This document shows positions 58,468 through 64,000 of a stretch of DNA of 64,000 nucleotides, in pieces. The notes under the pieces are model-generated. The model ran no database searches. It saw only the letters and a list, made by a program, of their open reading frames with translations, and was not told where the DNA came from. Position 1 is the stretch's first letter. The number at the start of each line of letters is the position of its first letter. A program made the translations under genes and the position numbers. This DNA comes from Pelodera strongyloides (taxonomy: Eukaryota; Nematoda; Chromadorea; Rhabditida; Rhabditidae): contig JAANDG010000289.1 of assembly GCA_036852015.1 (NCBI GenBank), forward strand, positions 112,751 to 176,750. Direction: 5' to 3'.

Positions 58468-61464
58468 ATGCATCGTGCGGTAATCACCCAATATGACAGT
58501 GCTGCTACGCTAATACCCGACCTCCAAATGGGTGATATCATTGAATTTTTGGACTCGAAAATTGGTGAAAAGCTACGCGAGTTTCGCCTATCTCCAGATG
58601 GTTCAGAAACAGAAATATTGTATACGTATGTAAACGTACGTTTTTTCTTAAATTGTTTATTACACAGGGCACTCGAGATGAATTTCCTTCCGTATGTTTC
58701 TGTTGTATTTCAAGCAAGACGGGGTTAACCGCAAAATATAAACTTCAACTTTCACATTCGATCTGCTTTTAATTTAGGACTTTGCAGTCTACATTGGTGA
58801 ACAGGATGGAGACCACTACGTTAGTTGTATGTGCGGCCCCACGGTAAGAAAGAACGATCATTTATCTTCTCTTCTTTATGCCGTTAAAAAATGAAGCGGG
58901 GGCGTGTTCCTACTTTGCTGCTCTGTTTCTAATGATGGTGGTGAGCAACATTATGGTCGCTATGCGAGAATAATGCTGGACCACAAGGTAAGTGGAGGAC
59001 ATCTACAAACACTGCTATGCGGTTGTGGGGGTTCATGTTTTCATTGCGTGTCGTGGATACCCTTATCGTTTTTTCCAGTAATTCTACAATGTTTTATTCA
59101 TTTTATCTGCGACTAAATTCCCAATGGTAACTGTGGTTGTTACAGATCGTACGGAGAAAGCTCACTGACGTTGCTGATGGACGCCTTTGTCGTCTAAACA
59201 ACGCGTTGGATTTGTTGGTCGAGCCAAAAACGTCCGAAATCATTGTCGGAGCAGCCATGAACGTAGCTCTTTCGTTTCTCCGAACAATAAAATTTTAGAC
59301 ACAGATAAAATATTTATAAACGACTATGGTATATCACTTTGGACATTAAACTAAGCAATTCTTTTCAGCTTGAAGACATTCCGAAGATTTCATTCGAAAA
59401 CAGCCAGTTGTTTGCAACATACTGCAGATACCCAAAAGAACATTTGCTGCAGGTAGATCCGTTTAACTTAGCTGTTGACCCAAGCATTCCATAAAGAAAG
59501 CATTCAAATAGACATTCTAGGGAAAATACATTCTAGCCCCTTCATTCATTATCATTATTCCCTCCTTATTCGTTATCATTTCATTTCCATAGGAGTGCTT
59601 GCCGTCCGTTAAACGCATTGCACGTATTATTCACTACGAGTTTGACGACGACGCGATCGCGTACGGCAGCTCCAATTGTGAAGAACATATTGAAAGACAG
59701 GTGTATTTTCGGTTCCATGCATGTCTTTCTCTTTGTCTACACCTACATCCTCTAAGCTGCCTGCTCCCAACCAGTTTGGTGATTATAGGTTTTCCGTTTT
59801 TCCAGCTGCGACGTGATGGAATTCTTCCTGGTGATAGGAAATGGCACAACATTGACGATTTAGTGAGAGAACTCGCCATTGGTGATATGGTGGAGTTCAA
59901 ACGCTCCAACTACAAAGTGGGAATTTTTGTGCGTGGGGACTTTTTTAATAGTTTATCCTCCGATTTGTTTTCAGCAAATGCCCTTCAGTTCTTATATCGT
60001 TACTTATTATAGCACTGGGGTGTCTACGTCGGACGACCATTTGGAGTACACATGATTGTGCACAAACTACAGGTAGGATAATGTATTTTTGAAACTCACC
60101 ACATCGAGTGGCTAGAATTTATGGTTCAAGCAAAAGGTGTCAGGTTGGCCATGCTGTTTTGTTCTGCAAGATCCTCACCTCCTGCACCGTTTCTGCGAAC
60201 ACTATCTTTACTTTATGCAGACAACAAAAAATGGATCTTCAGCCCTACCCAACGCATCGACCTCTGCTCAATCAGCAACATCGTTTACAGGGAATGAGGC
60301 ATGTTTGCATAACATATTCTTATTTAAAAAAAACAATTTGGACTAAAACTGGAAAGCTATGTATAGGACCAAGCGTTACGCTCGAGGAGACAAACACAAC
60401 TCTACAATTTAATTGCTGATAAACCATCATAAGGAAGTTTTTTTCATCTTTCAATATCGCTTCAGATTCGTCAAGAACCTCTGACAGCTGTAGCTGAAGG
60501 AGGTTTGTGCAGAATTAACAACATGGCAAATTGGTGGAGACCAAAGCCCCGTCCAGGACTTGAGATTGTTGAAAATGCATTTGCTTTTCTAAAGGTCGGT
60601 TAACGTTATGGGTCACTTCAATCCGACACGTGTCTCGAACCTCATTTTGGATCAAAAAGTCACAACCGTTTATCTTTCCAGTACTCCTTTGAATTGCATG
60701 AAGTGGAGTAGCAAATTAACGTGTCACTTTCAGGGAGATCAAAGTAAGCAGTACAATGTGGTGATTAAAAATTGCGAACATTTTGCATGTCTGTGCAGAT
60801 ATGGCAACGAGAAGAGCACTCAGGTGAAGATTTCTACCTATAAACAAACTCCTGCTAGATGTCTGTTGTCTTTTGTCCGAATATATGTAACAATACGGCG
60901 AACGTTTTAAGGCGACAAAGCGAAGGTGCAAGACCTAGTAAGTTTTGACTGTGGAAACCAGGTTTTGTTTTCCTTTCAAGAGAACGAAAAGCCATGTATC
61001 ACTTTCAGATTGATGATATCATCCACATTGGACTCGTTTGCGTTACCGCTGCGATGCGTGTCGCTTCGTACCGGATACCTTCACTCAATTCTTTCCCAAT
61101 GCATTTCCTCATCATGGCCCATAGTGTCTACATAGGAATTGCCGGACACTTCCCACCTGGATTTAGGCACATATATGAACGACTTATTCCTGCAGTCACA
61201 ATTGGAGTATATGATCGAGTAAGAAAAGTAATAAGGCGTCTTTTGAGATCTTTCCAAGGAAAAGGTTCCGAACAAGTCCCAATTAAAAGCGATGACGGCC
61301 GCAGAGAACTCTACTTACTTAATCAATTGACAAGCGAACCCGGTGACCTCACCGACTATGGTGTTAGAGCTCTCTACCAGTTTGACTGCTCCCTCAAAGG
61401 TATTGGCCGATTTATCGCGCACTCGCTTTACGTGGTCTTATATGGGTATCTAATTTTCTTATAG
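58468..61464 (+). CDS. Tandem PLAAT protein, intact: pseudoenzyme module, active-type module, membrane domain
   Basis: Twelve exons, all phase 0: 58468-58635, 58778-58843, 58946-58987, 59146-59262, 59369-59452, 59593-59700, 59806-59916, 60013-60072, 60221-60298, 60466-60594, 60734-60823 and 61009-61464, giving 502 residues. Module 1 (about 1-190): LQMGDIIEFLDSKIG, DFAVYIGEQDGDHYV (no HW), CRLNNALDLLVEP, ENSQLFATYCRYPKE (no NCEHF Cys). Module 2 (about 235-400): LAIGDMVEFKRSNY, HWGVYVGRPFGVHMIVHK, CRINNMANWWRPKPRPGLEI, VIKNCEHFACLCRYGNE, with both His and Cys. The final exon encodes about 150 residues with hydrophobic segments (IIHIGLVCVTAAMRVA; FPMHFLIMAHSVYIGIAG) and a C-terminal one (SLYVVLYGYLIFL). 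Predicted role is a membrane-bound phospholipase/acyltransferase of the PLAAT type, with module 1 as a regulatory or dimerising partner (inference). Exon 9 uses a GC donor (GAG-GCATGT at 60299). Exon 3 has a weak acceptor (GGTGAG). ATTACAG directly precedes the ATG. Confidence 0.9.
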
Positions 61465-61860
61465 AGCTGCGAGGCATTCTAATAACCGCTTGTTACTCCT
61501 TTATTTTATCTTTGATTACTACTTCGAATTTTAACATTATTGAATTATTTCGTCGTCTGCTATGGTACTGCGCTCTTTCTAATCTAGTAATAAACACCAA
61601 AACATTAAAACAGTTGCTTTCGTAAACAATTCTTTTTAAGCACAATAAAAGTTCGCTCATATTCTCAGTTTCCTGTTAGTTTTTGCTTAAAATTCTTTGC
61701 ATCCTTTCCCGTGAGGCAATTGACAACGTTAAGTTTCATGCAAAAGCAACATCAATAGCAATAGCTCTTTACAATTATTTCCAATTAATTATTTCCAATC
61801 ATACATTTTTTATGCTACATAGCAATCGCTCCCCTACAATCCTATGCTCATGGTTCAACG
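61465..61860. other. 3' flank of the PLAAT gene
   Basis: A/T-rich, with an AATAAA at about 61643; no exon supported. Confidence 0.5.
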
Positions 61861-64000
61861 CACCGTAGGGGTGAAACGGGTAATGCCGGCGAAATGAGCG
61901 GGCGTCCTGCGAGAAGATTGGCACCCGCAGGACGTATTGCCAAAACCAACTATGTCAAAGTCAAATCAGCAAAGACCCCGAGTTCCGTGCGCCGCAAGGC
62001 AGGGGTGCTATAGCAATCTCACGGCCGTAGGGAACCATAATTTTTCCTATTTTCATATATCTACGTTTAACGCCCGGACGCTGCACAAGGACGCTGATGT
62101 CGATCAGTTGATCGGCGAGCTCGATAATGTGAACGCTGGCATCGTTGCTATCCAAGAGACGCGGTCCAAGGAGAGCAAGTGCAAGACCTGGCACAGTGGC
62201 CACCGTGTTCTCATTGGAGCCAGAGAGGAGACGTCGAGGTCTGGCGGTGTGGGCTTCATAGTCCCCCCAGAATACCTGCCATATGTCAGCGATATGAGAG
62301 CAGTCAGCCCGCGTGTGGCGGTCCTTCATGGCGAAGTGAAACGTGTGACATTCACCGTTGTTAACGTGTACGCTCCCACCAGCGAGTATGACGACGAGGT
62401 CGTGGAGGAGCTTTATGATGACATTGAGCGAGAACTGACGAACAGTCGTGCACATGTCAAGCTTGTCGTCGGTGACTTCAACGCGTCCATCGGTCCCAGT
62501 GACGATGGGGAGACGAACGTTGAGCACTACACTGCAGACACCCGTAATGACCGTGATCAACGGCTAGCAGATTTTGCGGAAAGTCAGTGCATGTACGTGT
62601 TGAACACCATGTTCCAACAACGAAAGCGTACACTTTGGACGTGGCAGAGCCCGCAAGGTGCCAAGAAACAGCTGGACTATGTCCTTTGCAACGACGTTAC
62701 CGCTGCGATGCGTGTCGCTTCGTACTGGATACCATCACTCAATTCCTTCTCAATGTATTTCCTCATCATGCGGAAATTTTGCGGAAAGTCAGTGCATGTA
62801 CGTGTTGAACACCATGTTCCAACAACGAAAGCGTAGACTTTGGACGTGGCAGAGCCCGCAAGGTGCCAAGAAACAGCTTGACTATGTCCTTTGCAACGAC
62901 GCCCATCGGGTCGTTGACTGTAAGATCGTCGGTAGAAGCTGGTGCGGCTCAAGTTCAGATCACCGCTTGGTCAAGTCCATCATCAACTTCGGTTCTGTTA
63001 AGTCCAGAAGGCGCACCTCCAGGCGTGGAGACGTTGATCCGGGTCTTGCCCGTGCTATAATGAACCAAGTGGACTGGTCGAGGTACGGTTCACCTCAGTC
63101 GTACTCCGAACTGAGCCGGGAATTGGCGAGGGCATCAGCTGACGCTAGGCCGGTCATCATTCGTGCTCATCCTAGAGAAAGACTGACATCGAAGACCATT
63201 GAATTGATCCGTGAGAGACGAAAAAGGCTACATCAGGGTCAAAACGTACAGAGCCTCAGTCGCGACCTACGAAAGATGGTTGAAGCAGACTATAAGAGCT
63301 TTAACGAGGTTAAAGCTCTCGAAGCGGCCGAGCGTCTTATGTCCATAAAGAAAGTACGCCAACGCTATTACTTGCATAAGGAGGCAACTGTGGCCATGAT
63401 GGACAAAGACGGTACTTTGAAGACCAAGATCCAGGATATTGCCGATATCATCAAAGATTTCTATGGGGATCTCTTTGCTTCAAAGAAGCGTGTTCCGAAA
63501 TCAGGCATTGAAGTGAATGAGGACGTGGCGGAGTTCATGGAGAGCGAGGTTGAACACGCTTTGAAGAGAATGCCTAATAACAGGGCTCCTGGCAATGATG
63601 GCATTTCCATTGATCTCCTCAAGTACGCTCCGAAGTCCGCTCTGTCCGCGGTTTGCAGGTTGTTCAACAATATCCTCTCAATGAAAATCGTCCCTGAGAA
63701 CTGGAAAGGTAGTAACACCATCCTGATCCATACGAAGGGAAGCAAAGAGGACATAAACAACTATCGTCCAATTGCGTTGATGTCACAGCTGTCAAAGCTG
63801 TTTTCTCGCGTCATCTTGAACCGAATCAGCACGTGGCTGGAAGAAGGCAATAGAAGAGAGCAGGCAGGTTTTCGAGGCGGGTACTCGACTATTGACCACA
63901 TTCACACTGTGTGTCAAGTTATCGAGCGGTCTAGGGAGTACAAGATACCCCTCTGTATGTTGTTTGTCGACTTCAAGAAGGCGTTCGATTCGGTTGAGAA
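61861..64000 (+). mobile_element. RTE-type non-LTR retrotransposon, frame broken, runs off the right edge
   Basis: The first open frame (61937-62836) encodes an AP-like endonuclease: FHISTFNARTLHKDADVDQL, IVAIQETRSKES, NVYAPTSEYDDE, LVVGDFNAS and KKQLDYVLCND. After a 205-bp insertion at 62697-62901 the coding sequence resumes in another frame (from about 62877) with the end of the endonuclease (GSSSDHRLVKS), a linker, and the reverse transcriptase: MPNNRAPGNDGISIDLLKY, NNYRPIALMSQLSKLFSRVI, QAGFRGGYSTIDHI and LFVDFKKAFDSVE, the first catalytic Asp box, at the window edge. That second frame is open to base 64000. Domain order and these motifs are typical of the RTE clade. The frame break means the copy is probably inactive. 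Confidence 0.92.
62571..62901 (+). repeat. 126-bp RTE duplication flanking a PLAAT-gene fragment
   Basis: 62571-62696 is repeated at 62776-62901 (ATTTTGCGGAAAGTCAGTGC to TTGCAACGACG) with two substitutions. Between them, 62695-62770 matches 61041-61116, part of the last exon of the upstream PLAAT gene, at about 71 of 76 positions. The whole is a 205-bp insertion that shifts the RTE frame. Confidence 0.93.

Noticed and set aside
61961..62560. 199-residue minus-strand open frame
   Set aside because: Shadow of the RTE endonuclease frame on the plus strand; no domain of its own.

Overview
This window is nematode nuclear DNA. The evidence is small exons split by short introns with strong T-rich TTNCAG acceptors, several ATGs sitting directly after such an acceptor (as in spliced-leader trans-splicing), a pair of SXP/RAL-2 (DUF148) secreted-protein genes, an EGF-ligand gene of the LIN-3 type, and BEL/Pao, RTE and Penelope-like retroelement sequence. 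It looks like a member of Rhabditina (clade V), but the species cannot be fixed from the sequence alone. All gene models below are joined exons whose reading phase I checked by hand at every junction. No transcript data were available.

Layout. 0.2-3.6 kb (+): a Gln/Met/Pro-rich nuclear-type protein. 5.0-6.3 and 9.6-11.0 kb (-): two paralogous SXP/RAL-2 secreted proteins, with a decayed Penelope-like reverse transcriptase between them. 12.6-13.4 kb (-): a 100-residue secreted prepropeptide ending in a dibasic site and a small Cys-loop peptide, a likely neuropeptide. 13.4-20.2 kb: gene-poor, with a SINE-like element and simple repeats. 20.2-27.2 kb (+): a 424-residue single-pass membrane protein with one EGF domain, an EGF-receptor-ligand precursor with a possible glycosaminoglycan attachment site.

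30.3-61.5 kb: a cluster of six genes of the LRAT/PLAAT (H-REV107, NlpC/P60-like) acyltransferase family. One is a compact single-domain gene with intact His and Cys motifs (30.3-34.3 kb). One is a convergent minus-strand gene with a coiled coil and a degenerate domain (35.0-37.9 kb). Four run in tandem on the plus strand (46.6-61.5 kb) and carry two modules each. In the three most complete of these the first module has lost its catalytic residues, the second keeps HWG and NCEHF, and a hydrophobic membrane segment follows. This fused pseudoenzyme + enzyme + membrane-anchor layout is the most interesting system here. One copy (53.2-56.8 kb) carries two single-base deletions.

The cluster is full of mobile DNA: TTAA-bounded MITEs, three of them abutting head to tail; a GGCCGG-ended element with a MITE nested inside it; a 260-bp ATGGGGTTTGCAAG-ended MITE; a BEL/Pao element interrupted at its integrase by a non-LTR 3' fragment; a foldback element with hammerhead-ribozyme-like cores; a retroposed SINE-like repeat; and an RTE retrotransposon running off the right edge. 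The RTE reading frame is broken by a 205-bp insertion containing a 76-bp piece of a neighbouring-type PLAAT gene flanked by a 126-bp RTE duplication.
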